From: Bacteroidales bacterium
Lineage (GTDB): Bacteria > Bacteroidota > Bacteroidia > Bacteroidales > Lentimicrobiaceae
Assembly (NCBI GenBank): GCA_016788045.1
Contig: JAEUTG010000036.1
Span: 1 to 64,000 of the forward strand
Reading direction: 5' to 3'
Length of the DNA: 64,000 bases
Within the stretch, counting starts at the first letter, position 1; every line of letters begins with the position of its first letter. The notes under the pieces were generated by a model. It had not been told where the DNA came from, made no database searches, and was given only the letters and a program-made list of their open reading frames with translations. This document shows, in pieces, positions 18,160 to 26,192 of this stretch. The position numbers and the translations under genes are program-made.

Positions 18160-18164
18160 GGAGG
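18160..18164 (+). promoter_or_regulatory. Ribosome-binding site that decides a GTG start
   Basis: GGAGG ends 7 bases before GTG 18172. Strong Shine-Dalgarno sites are uncommon in this phylum. This one supports GTG as the true start, because the receiver fold begins immediately (NKIEVILVDDHH). Confidence 0.7.
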
Positions 18165-18171
18165 CCTTAAA

Positions 18172-18828
18172 GTGAACAAAATTGAAGTAATCCTCGTAGA
18201 TGACCATCACATTGTATGCGAAGGCATTAAATCGTTGCTGTCTGACAGTCAGAGTATTACCATAATGGGGTGTGTCCGTAACCTGTCTGAACTGCTCATT
18301 AAGCTGCGGATACTGCCCATCCATGTGGTGCTGCTCAACACCTATGAACCCGGTGATCACGACATCGACATGATCCGGATCATTCAGCGTGAGCATCCGC
18401 AGATAAAGATTCTGATTCTTGCAATGACGGTTCAGGAGAGTTTCATCCTGCGCACCCTGAAAGCCGGTGCCAAGGGCTTTCTGAGCAAAGATGCCGACCG
18501 CAATGAGATGATCGAAGCCATTATGACGGTGAGGAGTGGCTATGACTATTACAGCAAGTCTATTTCCAACATCATTCTCAAGCGTTACCTCAAGCAGTCG
18601 GGCAACAATCCGATCAAAAACAACCCCAACAGCACGCTGAGTGAACGCGAACTGGAAGTCCTGAAGCTGTTTGCCGACAGCTACACGAACAAGGAGATTG
18701 CCGATAAACTGTTTGTAAGCATCCGCACTGTAGAATCTCACAAAAACAACATCATGCGGAAAATCAACCTGAAAACCACGGTGGATATGGTGAAATTCGC
18801 CATCCGGAACAACCTGATTGAAGTTTGA
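18172..18828 (+). CDS. LuxR/NarL-family regulator with degenerate receiver
   Basis: A 218-residue regulator starting at GTG. Residues 1-120 form a receiver fold with the acidic pair D10-D11 and conserved K106 (GFLSKD). The phosphoacceptor position, usually Asp in VVLLDxxxP, is N56 (VVLLNTYEP), and the switch Thr position is A84 (ILILAMT). Normal aspartyl phosphorylation is therefore unlikely. Residues about 150-215 are a LuxR-type helix-turn-helix (LSERELEVLKLFADSYTNKE, then VSIRTVESHKNNIMRK). It probably binds DNA constitutively or responds to protein contacts. It diverges from the PEP-binding sensor gene and may act with it. Confidence 0.9.
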   Translation: MNKIEVILVDDHHIVCEGIKSLLSDSQSITIMGCVRNLSELLIKLRILPIHVVLLNTYEPGDHDIDMIRIIQREHPQIKILILAMTVQESFILRTLKAGAKGFLSKDADRNEMIEAIMTVRSGYDYYSKSISNIILKRYLKQSGNNPIKNNPNSTLSERELEVLKLFADSYTNKEIADKLFVSIRTVESHKNNIMRKINLKTTVDMVKFAIRNNLIEV

Positions 18829-18838
18829 GCTACGATCA

Positions 18839-18903
18839 GGGACGAGGGGCATGGAACATGAGACGTGGGGCGTGGGACATGGGACGAGGAACGAGGGACG
18901 TAC
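18839..18903. repeat. Purine-rich imperfect tandem repeat upstream of radA
   Basis: About 65 bases built from degenerate units such as GGGACGAGG, GGCGTGGGACATGG and GGAACGAGG, roughly 7 bases per step (GGGACNW-like). The stretch is almost free of C and T apart from the CGT/CAT steps. It fills most of the gap between the regulator gene and radA. Confidence 0.75.
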
Positions 18904-18924
18904 AAACTGAGCATAATTAAACCT

Positions 18925-20289
18925 ATGGCCAAAACCAAAACAGCATTCTTCTGCAGCAATTGCGGGGCACAGTCACCCAAATGGATAGGCCGCTGTCCTT
19001 CGTGCGGGGAATGGAACACCTATATCGAAGAGGTTGTACAACGGGCGGAAAGCCATTCATCCTCAGGCCTGAAAGTAAAACAGCCCTCCAGACCTACCCT
19101 GATCACCGACATAGAAATTACCGGGGAAACCAGGATAAACACACGCAACGGCGAACTTAACCGGGTGCTTGGCGGCGGACTGGTGCCGGGATCGGTGATT
19201 CTTGTCGGTGGTGAACCCGGTATCGGAAAATCCACCCTGATGCTGCAGGTGGCCCTCACCATCAGCAACCTGAAGGTGCTCTATGTTTCGGGCGAAGAGA
19301 GTGAACAACAGATCAGGATGCGTGGCGAACGACTTGGGATGGGGAAAAACGAATGCTATATCCTCACCGAAACCTCCACCGGGGAAATCCTGCGCCACAT
19401 TGCAGCCATCAACCCCGGCATCGTAATCGTGGATTCGATTCAGACGCTGAGCAGTGAAAATATTGATGCATCTGCCGGCAGTATCTCCCAGATCCGTGAA
19501 ACCGCTTCTGAACTGCAGCAGTATGCAAAAACAGCCAATGTACCGGTTTTTCTGATCGGGCACATCACCAAAGAAGGCAGCCTTGCGGGTCCGAAACTGC
19601 TGGAGCATATGGTAGATACGGTACTTCAGTTTGAAGGTGACCGCAACTACGGATACCGGATTCTACGGTCGGTAAAAAACCGCTTTGGCAGCACCTCGGA
19701 ACTCGGCATCTACGAAATGCAGGCTGAGGGATTGCGTGAAGTAAGCAACCCCTCTGAAATCCTGATCACCCGGCACGACGAACCAGTGAGTGGCTCAGCG
19801 GTGGCCGCCACCATCGAAGGCCTGCGTCCGATGCTGATCGAAACCCAGGCGCTGGTGAGCACAGCAGCCTACGGAACACCCCAGCGATCCTGCACCGGCT
19901 TTGATACACGGAGACTGAACATGCTGCTGGCCGTGCTCGAAAAAAGAAGCGGTTTCAAGCTCGGGATAAAAGATGTCTTTCTCAACATTGCCGGCGGCCT
20001 CCGCGTGGATGATCCGGCCACTGACCTGGCCGTGGTGAGCGCCGTGCTTTCGTCAAACATCGACATTCCGATCAGCTCAAAAACCTGTTTTGCTGCCGAA
20101 ATCGGCCTTTCCGGTGAAATCCGGCCGGTATCCCGGATTGAGCAAAGGGTGGCCGAAGCCGGAAAACTTGGGTTCGATACCATCGTGGTCTCCAAACTCA
20201 ACTTGAAAGCAGCCCGGAGTTCAGCCAAAGGAATCAATATTCAGCCTGTGGGGAAAATCGAAGAAGTGTTTCGTTTTCTGTTCGGCTGA
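18925..20289 (+). CDS. radA: DNA repair protein RadA
   Basis: A 454-residue RecA-like branch-migration factor for recombinational repair. ATG 18925 is chosen because it gives MAKTKTAFFCSNCG; an earlier in-frame start would run through the tandem repeat. Domains: four-cysteine zinc finger (C10, C13, C24, C27), Walker A GGEPGIGKST (residues 95-104), the RadA-specific KNRFG motif near residue 250, and a C-terminal Lon-protease-like domain (about 280-450). The length is normal. It follows the LuxR-type regulator by 96 bases, with no obvious promoter of its own. Confidence 0.96.
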   Translation: MAKTKTAFFCSNCGAQSPKWIGRCPSCGEWNTYIEEVVQRAESHSSSGLKVKQPSRPTLITDIEITGETRINTRNGELNRVLGGGLVPGSVILVGGEPGIGKSTLMLQVALTISNLKVLYVSGEESEQQIRMRGERLGMGKNECYILTETSTGEILRHIAAINPGIVIVDSIQTLSSENIDASAGSISQIRETASELQQYAKTANVPVFLIGHITKEGSLAGPKLLEHMVDTVLQFEGDRNYGYRILRSVKNRFGSTSELGIYEMQAEGLREVSNPSEILITRHDEPVSGSAVAATIEGLRPMLIETQALVSTAAYGTPQRSCTGFDTRRLNMLLAVLEKRSGFKLGIKDVFLNIAGGLRVDDPATDLAVVSAVLSSNIDIPISSKTCFAAEIGLSGEIRPVSRIEQRVAEAGKLGFDTIVVSKLNLKAARSSAKGINIQPVGKIEEVFRFLFG

Positions 20290-20324
20290 CCCTTAAGCAA
20301 TACCTTAAATCCTGTTACCTTTCC

Positions 20325-20972
20325 ATGAAACCTTCGATGCTGTTCAGCCTTTTGCTCACTTTCCTTCTCCTTCTGTTACAGTTGTCTTTGCCGCTTCAGC
20401 TGCGTAGTCAGGTCCTTATCGGAATGCAGGGAGGATTTTCTCAGATAACCCCTACCCGATTCGTCACCCTCGATGGGGGTGGCAGCTACTCGGGCGACGG
20501 AGCCAGCTTTGCCGGAGCGCTGATCAGGTTCAAAACCGGACGGAATCTCTGGTTTGAGTCAGGTGTGCTCATTTCGCGCCATCACCTCATCAGCACCCCC
20601 GAATTTATGCCCGGTATTGACATGACCCCCGAAAAGAACGTTTTAACCCTCGTCAGCGTCCCGCTCAAACTAAACCTTGAACTGGGCAGGTACTTTTTCC
20701 TCAACGGCGGCCTGCTGATCGACCTCGAAACAGACCGAACCGGTTCGTATTTCGACAACCAGAGCGGAATGGGTTTTGAGCTTGGAACCGGGATAAATTA
20801 TCAATACCGGAATCTTTACTTCCGCCTCAACCCGCTGCTGAGAATGCATGCATTCCCTGCTTTTCAAAGGGAGAACTACCAGCAACACCTGCTGGAGGCT
20901 GGAGTGGGAGCCGGAATCGGGGTTATTCTGGGTAAGAAACTCACAGACAACCAGGCAGCAACTACCAGATAA
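20325..20972 (+). CDS. Outer-membrane beta-barrel-like protein
   Basis: A 215-residue protein with a long hydrophobic signal peptide (residues 1-29, ending LRSQ). The rest is rich in alternating hydrophobic strands with Gly and aromatic residues, such as LWFESGVLISRHH and GFELGTGINYQYRNLYFRL, the look of a small PorT-like beta barrel. I do not recognise a named family. Its stop is one base before the next start, so the next two genes form a unit with it. The role is unknown; a surface or envelope location is inferred. Confidence 0.6.
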   Translation: MKPSMLFSLLLTFLLLLLQLSLPLQLRSQVLIGMQGGFSQITPTRFVTLDGGGSYSGDGASFAGALIRFKTGRNLWFESGVLISRHHLISTPEFMPGIDMTPEKNVLTLVSVPLKLNLELGRYFFLNGGLLIDLETDRTGSYFDNQSGMGFELGTGINYQYRNLYFRLNPLLRMHAFPAFQRENYQQHLLEAGVGAGIGVILGKKLTDNQAATTR

Positions 20973-20973
20973 C

Positions 20974-21606
20974 ATGAATCTTATGTTCAGAAAAATACTT
21001 TACATCCTCCTTTTGCTCAACCTGCTGAGAATCATCCCCGGGTGCTGCGAATGTGATGAGACCACAAGACCTTTCTCGTTCAACAAAACTGACATCGTTA
21101 ACCTCAACAATACCGGCCCCTGGCCCGAATACACCGACAGTGATACCATGCGCCCTGCTGCCGTGGCTTTTTCAGTCTCCCTGTTTGATTCAGCCGGCTA
21201 TTTTTACGCCCAGGCCCCTGCCGTTGAAACCTTCGGGTTCAGCAAGGCACAGGCCTTTGCCAAATGCGATTGTGCCTTCCCCTTTATGGCCAATCAGCAC
21301 CTGACTGATATCCGGATTGAAAGCCTTACTCCGCTTTCGCCCGACCTTCCTGCCGGTGATGTGAGTGCCTTATTTGTGGCCAAACCTACATCAAACGCCG
21401 CCTCCGGGAATCTTTACATCCCGCTGAACGACCTCTGCAGGCAGACCATCGGCAAGGTCTATTACGACGGGGGGATTGAATCCTTCGAGTTGTACCTTAA
21501 AACAACAGTGCAACATGCGGAGGTACGTTTTGCCTTCCAATTCACCTTTTCCGACAACCTGGTACTGCGCGACACCACCAGACTGATCACCATTGCTGAA
21601 CGATGA
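20974..21606 (+). CDS. Putative lipoprotein of unknown function
   Basis: A 210-residue protein. The start ATG 20974 follows the previous stop by one base and gives a hydrophobic leader with a possible lipobox (IIPGCCE, Cys near residue 24). An upstream in-frame ATG at 20848 would lie inside the previous gene and spoil the signal. The mature part has no motif I can name. It contains CDCAFPF and a C-terminal segment of beta strands (VRFAFQFTFSDNLVL). It overlaps the next gene by four bases (ATGA), implying coupled translation. Confidence 0.6.
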   Translation: MNLMFRKILYILLLLNLLRIIPGCCECDETTRPFSFNKTDIVNLNNTGPWPEYTDSDTMRPAAVAFSVSLFDSAGYFYAQAPAVETFGFSKAQAFAKCDCAFPFMANQHLTDIRIESLTPLSPDLPAGDVSALFVAKPTSNAASGNLYIPLNDLCRQTIGKVYYDGGIESFELYLKTTVQHAEVRFAFQFTFSDNLVLRDTTRLITIAER

Positions 21607-22490
21607 AAAAAGCCCTGTATTTACTCTATTTTCTGCTGGCCACACTGCTGCTCATATATCCTGCAGAAGGCATGGCACAACAAACAGGATCTGGAGAGCG
21701 TTTGAGCGTTGACCTGCAGGCAGGCATACGCACCTATCACCGCGACAGCCTTCCTGATGGCAAAAACATCGACTTCCTCAATTTCCTCGACACCGGAACC
21801 GGATGGGATGCCTTTCAGTTTATCGGCCTTACTGTTTCCCTGAAGACCTCGGACCGATGGACCTTCACCAGCAACCTGAAGCTCTACAGCGACTTCGGGC
21901 CGGGCCATTTCGGAATCGCTTCACAGTACAGTTTCAGAAAAGCTTGTGGACTGTTTCATGGGGGACTCCGGGGTGTTTTCGGTGTCAGCAAACTGTACAT
22001 CAATCAGTTCAACCAGTACCATGTGCGCAACGACAGCGGCTTCATCGCCGATCTGAACCCGAACTACCGCCAGATCAACCTCACCGACCTGAACCTCGGT
22101 GTGAATCCCTTCGCGACCCTCGACACCCGGCGCTTTCACCTGAAACTCGCCGCCGGCGCGGGCATCAACCTGTTTATTCCGTTCAGCGAAACGATCGTTC
22201 AGAAACAGGTAAACGGGAACCTGAAACGTGAACTCCGTTACAATACAAAACCCGGGACGGCAATCTATGCCGATGCAGAACTTACTGCCCGCTTTGACCT
22301 GTTGAAGTCAGAGGATTTAAACGCCGGCATTATGCTTCAGGCCGGAGTTCTGTTCTCGCGGCGAGCACTGCCCTACCTCAGGGAAACCAACACCTGGACA
22401 TACGAAAATACCGTTTCCGATGACATCAGGCCTGCAAAGGAGTGGTTTTCGCGCAGCGATGTCAGCATGGGCATCTACCTTGGCCTCTGA
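21603..22490 (+). CDS. Exported beta-barrel-like protein of unknown function
   Basis: A 295-residue protein with a signal peptide (about residues 1-25, ending EGMAQQ). The mature part alternates hydrophobic and polar residues in strands, for example WTFTSNLKLYSDFG and HGGLRGVFGVSKLYI, and ends YLGL, suggesting an outer-membrane barrel. No family is recognised. Its start overlaps the preceding lipoprotein gene. The three genes 20325-22490 probably encode a small envelope complex, but nothing in the sequence says what it does. Confidence 0.6.
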   Translation: MKKALYLLYFLLATLLLIYPAEGMAQQTGSGERLSVDLQAGIRTYHRDSLPDGKNIDFLNFLDTGTGWDAFQFIGLTVSLKTSDRWTFTSNLKLYSDFGPGHFGIASQYSFRKACGLFHGGLRGVFGVSKLYINQFNQYHVRNDSGFIADLNPNYRQINLTDLNLGVNPFATLDTRRFHLKLAAGAGINLFIPFSETIVQKQVNGNLKRELRYNTKPGTAIYADAELTARFDLLKSEDLNAGIMLQAGVLFSRRALPYLRETNTWTYENTVSDDIRPAKEWFSRSDVSMGIYLGL

Positions 22491-22512
22491 CGCTTTGCTG
22501 ATTAAAATAGAT

Positions 22513-22520
22513 TACCTTCG
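22513..22520 (+). promoter_or_regulatory. Candidate -7 element for the cvfB-like gene
   Basis: TACCTTCG differs by one base from TAnnTTTG and is followed by C. A TTTG lies upstream, but the 15-base spacing is short. The start codon is 34 bases downstream. Confidence 0.4.
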
Positions 22521-22553
22521 CGGCATAATTCAACCCTTTAACCCGCATCACCC

Positions 22554-23387
22554 ATGGCCACTCCCGGAAAATACAACACACTTCACATAAGCCGTATCGT
22601 TGACTTCGGGGTATATCTCGATGGTGAACAGCTCGGTGAGGTTCTTCTACCGATGAAGTGGGTGCCCGAAGGCAGCCGCCCCGATGATCAGATTGAAGTC
22701 TTCATCTATTTCGATTCAGAAGACCGGCTGATTGCCACCACCCGGAGGCCGTTTGCCCAGGTGGGCGAATTTGCCCTGCTCAGGGCCCGGGCAGTGAACG
22801 ATGTAGGCGCTTTCATGGACTGGGGACTCGACAAAGACCTGCTGGTGCCCTACCGCGAGCAGAAATCGAAAATGATTGCCGGCAAGTCGTACCTGGTTTA
22901 CCTGTTTGCCGATCCCAAAACGGGAAGGCTGGCCGGATCTGCCAAAATTGAGAAATTCCTCGAAGAAGATACCTCAGAACTGAATCCGGGCGACGAGGTC
23001 AGTCTCCTCATCTGGGCCAGAACCGACCTGGGATATAAAGCCATTATCAACAGCCGTTTCGAGGGCTTGCTCTACGACAGCGAAATTTTTACTGAACTGG
23101 CCCCGGGCATGAAAACAACTGCCTATGTCGTGAAGGTTCGTGAAGACGGAAAAGTTGACCTCAACCTGAACAAACCCGGGTTTCATAAGGTGGATGAACT
23201 GGCAGAGAAGATTATCAGCCTGCTGAAGGATCATCAGGGATTTATCGGAATCACCGATAAAAGCCCGGCCGAAGAGATCTACCTGATGTTTGGTATGAGT
23301 AAAAAAACCTACAAGAAAGCCATCGGTGCGCTCTTTAAGCAACGGATTATCACCCTTGAAGAAAACGGAATCCGGCTCCTGCAGTAA
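22554..23387 (+). CDS. CvfB-like S1 RNA-binding protein
   Basis: A 277-residue cytoplasmic protein of the CvfB/YitL family. The first domain (about 1-65) is S1-like and contains DFGVYLDGEQLGEVLLP. A second S1 domain (about 70-140) contains AVNDVGAFMDWGLDKDLLVP, and a third lies at about 150-215. The C-terminal 60 residues form a winged helix (MSKKTYKKAIGALFKQRII). CvfB in Staphylococcus binds RNA and affects virulence gene expression; the role here is not known. It has a likely promoter just upstream and is convergent with the desaturase gene. Confidence 0.88.
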   Translation: MATPGKYNTLHISRIVDFGVYLDGEQLGEVLLPMKWVPEGSRPDDQIEVFIYFDSEDRLIATTRRPFAQVGEFALLRARAVNDVGAFMDWGLDKDLLVPYREQKSKMIAGKSYLVYLFADPKTGRLAGSAKIEKFLEEDTSELNPGDEVSLLIWARTDLGYKAIINSRFEGLLYDSEIFTELAPGMKTTAYVVKVREDGKVDLNLNKPGFHKVDELAEKIISLLKDHQGFIGITDKSPAEEIYLMFGMSKKTYKKAIGALFKQRIITLEENGIRLLQ

Positions 23388-23455
23388 GAAGTCCGTTTCG
23401 CTGTAACCACGATCAACAACCCGCAGCCGGATGGCAACTCTGGTATCAGGCTAAC

Positions 23456-24460
23456 CTAGAGTAAGGCCTCCTTAAACGAAACCAGACGGGATTGTTTTTC
23501 GTCCCACAACCGCAATTTCAGCGTTTCAAAACTTGTGATGAGTGTAACCGGCTTTACATTCCGGAAGGGTTCATTTTCGTGATGACACTTTTCAAGGTTG
23601 TAATTGGGCACCTTTGAGCTCAGGTGATGGATGTGGTGAAAACCGATGTTGCCCGAAAACCACTGAAGAACCTTCGGCAGCCTCAGGTAGGATGCCCCGT
23701 TCATGGCTACGGTAGTATAGTCCCACTGTTCGTCGCGGTACCAGTGCACGTCGGGATACTGATGCTGAACGTAGAAGAGAAAAACACCGGCCATCGCGGC
23801 AATGTACATCACCGGCAGCTGAATCAGCAGGTAGGTTTTAAATCCGATAAAATAAGAAAGGCCTGCTGCCAGCAACCCAATGCCCAGGTTGGTGGTCCAT
23901 ACGCTGATCCGCTCCCTGCGGGAGAAGCCCTTACGGGTGAACCGGTTCATAAACAGGAACATCAGCCCGGCTCCCAGGCCAAACATAATCAGCGGATTGC
24001 GGTAAATGCGATAGAATAAGCGTTTCCGGGGTGGCAGATTCTTATACTCGTCTACGGTGAGCGTCCACACATCGCCAACCCCTCTTTTATCGAGGTTACC
24101 GGCGGTGCGGTGGTGAATCAGGTGGGCATGGTGCCAGCGGTGATAAGGGGTAAAGGTGAGTATCCCAAGCACTATCCCGGTGACATCATTGGCTGTTTTT
24201 GATTGAAAAAATGCCCCGTGACCGCAATCATGAAAAATAATGAACAACCTCACGGTAAACCCGGCTGCCAGGATCATCAAGGGTAGCACCAGCCAGAATG
24301 AAACAGCGGACAGGTAGATCATGCCCGCCCAGAGGGCGATGTAGGGAAGCAGGGTATTGGCCAGTTGCCATACAGACCGTGAAACTGCCGGAACTTTATA
24401 GGGATTTACCAGCTTGAGAACGGATTTTATCTGTTTATCGTCAGCAACAGTCTGGGTCAT
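23456..24460 (-). CDS. Membrane fatty acid desaturase
   Basis: A 334-residue integral membrane di-iron desaturase with several transmembrane segments. The three histidine boxes are present: HDCGH (residues 77-81), HLIHH (113-117, within YHRWHHAHLIHH) and HHIHH (275-279). This is the pattern of acyl-lipid desaturases of the delta-12 type, which put double bonds into membrane lipid chains and adjust fluidity. The position of desaturation cannot be read from sequence. It diverges from the sensor histidine kinase gene, so a membrane-state sensing link is possible but speculative. Confidence 0.92.
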   Translation of the reverse strand: MTQTVADDKQIKSVLKLVNPYKVPAVSRSVWQLANTLLPYIALWAGMIYLSAVSFWLVLPLMILAAGFTVRLFIIFHDCGHGAFFQSKTANDVTGIVLGILTFTPYHRWHHAHLIHHRTAGNLDKRGVGDVWTLTVDEYKNLPPRKRLFYRIYRNPLIMFGLGAGLMFLFMNRFTRKGFSRRERISVWTTNLGIGLLAAGLSYFIGFKTYLLIQLPVMYIAAMAGVFLFYVQHQYPDVHWYRDEQWDYTTVAMNGASYLRLPKVLQWFSGNIGFHHIHHLSSKVPNYNLEKCHHENEPFRNVKPVTLITSFETLKLRLWDEKQSRLVSFKEALL

Positions 24461-24470
24461 GTTTTTTTAA

Positions 24471-24478
24471 CAAAGATA
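24471..24478 (-). promoter_or_regulatory. Candidate -7 element of the desaturase gene
   Basis: On the minus strand TATCTTTG matches TAnnTTTG exactly but ends 10 bases before the ATG at 24460, leaving almost no leader. No TTTG is found at the right distance upstream, only a T-rich run. Confidence 0.4.
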
Positions 24479-24571
24479 AACTTTTACCGATAAAAAAACC
24501 ACCTTAATCAACAGATCAACTCAATTTATCAGTTAATTCGTACCGGAATAAAGTAATGTCAGAGAAATTAG

Positions 24572-24579
24572 TAGTTTTG
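24572..24579 (+). promoter_or_regulatory. Candidate -7 element of the histidine kinase gene
   Basis: TAGTTTTG is an exact TAnnTTTG match, 82 bases ahead of the ATG at 24662. No TTTG is seen at -33. Confidence 0.4.
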
Positions 24580-24661
24580 GAACACAAAAGCTCAGGAAAA
24601 CCTGTCAGTGCATTCAGTGTCTGATTCAGTGAGTTTTCATTTTTATTGAAACCAGGTAACC

Positions 24662-26059
24662 ATGAATGAGCGAAAAAGCAGCTTTCTGATTTTCAACCGG
24701 AGTGATTTCTTTTTCCGTCAGGACGAAAAGAAGGAGGCTGGCCATGAAATTCTCGGCATCAACCTCCGCAGGCTGGTCTATCTGATATACCTCGGATTTC
24801 CTGTGACGCTCAGCCACATCTTTCTGTTTTCCTATCGGTTTGATGCTTCCTCCGGTGTTGAACATGCCTGGCGCACAAACCTGATCTTTACGCATTCACT
24901 GCTGTCGGTGGTCTTTCTTATTGCGGGAATTCTGGCCTTTCTCACCACACGAAAGAAAATCAACTGTTCCCGTTTCACAACAGTGCTTCCACACTTCATT
25001 TTTGTTTTTATCATGGTTATGGGTGCTGTGATTGCCGGTTTTGACCAGCTGATTACCAATGCCATCACCCCTTACCTGATCGTCAGCCTTCTCTCGGCCA
25101 TTATCCTGATCGTATCTCCCCTCTGGTCAGCGATCTATTTTCTGACCTCTTTTCTCACCCTGGTAGTGTTCATCAATCTTTATCAGATTGACAACGATGT
25201 GATCCTGTCGAACCTCGTTAACGGGCTGACGGCCATGGCCATCGGATGGTTTTTATCGATCACCCTGTGGAGAAACCAGCTGCTCAGGTTCAGGAACGAC
25301 CGCATTATAGCCCAGCAGCAGTCCCGCCTCGAAGAGCAGAATGCCCGCCTGCAGCAGGTAGCCGATGAGCTCAGCCAGGCGAATGCGACCAAAGACAAGC
25401 TTTTCTCGATTGTTTCTCACGACCTGAAGAGCCCGCTTGCCAACCTCGAAGGCCTGCTGAAGTACTACCAGACCGGCGATCTGAGCCTTCAGGAGTTCAA
25501 CACCATGCTGCCTGCCCTTTACAATCAGGTGTTTGCAACGGGGGAACTGCTTGAGAATCTGCTCAACTGGTCGCGCGGCAACCTGAAGGGAGCCGTACTC
25601 AAAAAGGAGACCTTCAACCTCTCCGCTGTCACCGACGGCATCCTGAAACTCTACAGCCACAGCATCCGGGAGAAACAACTGGAGATCATCTCCAGGCTGC
25701 CTCAGGAACTTAACATCAGTGCCGACAAAGGGATGATATCGCTGATCATGCGCAACCTGATCTCCAATGCGGTGAAATTCTCCAGGCCCGGAGGCCGCAT
25801 CACCATCAACCATACACCGGCAGGCCAACTGGCTGAAATCAGCGTCAGCGACACAGGGGTGGGTATTCCAGAAGAACGGCTTGCTTCAGTTTTCACAGAC
25901 ATCAATTATACCACACAGGGCACCTCAGGCGAGAAGGGCAGCGGGCTGGGGCTGATGCTCTGCCGCGAATTTGCCGAAGCCAACGGGGGCTCCATCACCG
26001 CAGAAAGCAAGCCAGGCAAGGGCAGTACCTTTAGGTTTACTGTGCCGGTTAGCCAATAA
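24662..26059 (+). CDS. Membrane sensor histidine kinase
   Basis: A 465-residue kinase. The N-terminal 190 residues hold about six membrane segments with no large external domain, suggesting that it senses the membrane or a small ligand. A coiled-coil linker (about 205-240, rich in Gln and Glu) leads to the HisKA domain, with the phosphorylated histidine at H253 in FSIVSHDLKSPLANLEG. The HATPase domain has its N box at MRNLISNAVKFS, a G box DTGVGIP and a second G box GSGLGLMLCREF. No response regulator is adjacent, so its partner is elsewhere. It diverges from the desaturase. Confidence 0.92.
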   Translation: MNERKSSFLIFNRSDFFFRQDEKKEAGHEILGINLRRLVYLIYLGFPVTLSHIFLFSYRFDASSGVEHAWRTNLIFTHSLLSVVFLIAGILAFLTTRKKINCSRFTTVLPHFIFVFIMVMGAVIAGFDQLITNAITPYLIVSLLSAIILIVSPLWSAIYFLTSFLTLVVFINLYQIDNDVILSNLVNGLTAMAIGWFLSITLWRNQLLRFRNDRIIAQQQSRLEEQNARLQQVADELSQANATKDKLFSIVSHDLKSPLANLEGLLKYYQTGDLSLQEFNTMLPALYNQVFATGELLENLLNWSRGNLKGAVLKKETFNLSAVTDGILKLYSHSIREKQLEIISRLPQELNISADKGMISLIMRNLISNAVKFSRPGGRITINHTPAGQLAEISVSDTGVGIPEERLASVFTDINYTTQGTSGEKGSGLGLMLCREFAEANGGSITAESKPGKGSTFRFTVPVSQ

Positions 26060-26152
26060 ACTTAATCCGAGTTACCCTTGCTAACCAGATTTGCCGATAG
26101 CATGAAAATAAAAACAAAAAATTAATTCAGGTAATAGTTTCGCCATTGTTGC

Positions 26153-26192
26153 ATCTTTCTATACTTTTATCCTACCTAATATATAGAAAGAT
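26153..26192. promoter_or_regulatory. 11-bp inverted repeat abutting a start codon
   Basis: ATCTTTCTATA (26153-26163) is perfectly complementary to TATAGAAAGAT (26182-26192), separated by 18 bases. The second arm touches the ATG at 26193. In the mRNA the hairpin could hide the start region; in DNA it could be an operator. A TAGTTTCG element at 26135-26142 may be the -7 box of this gene. Confidence 0.5.

Noticed and set aside
18133..18852. 239-residue frame antisense to the LuxR-type regulator
   Set aside because: It overlaps a well-supported gene completely and has no family pattern or plausible start context.
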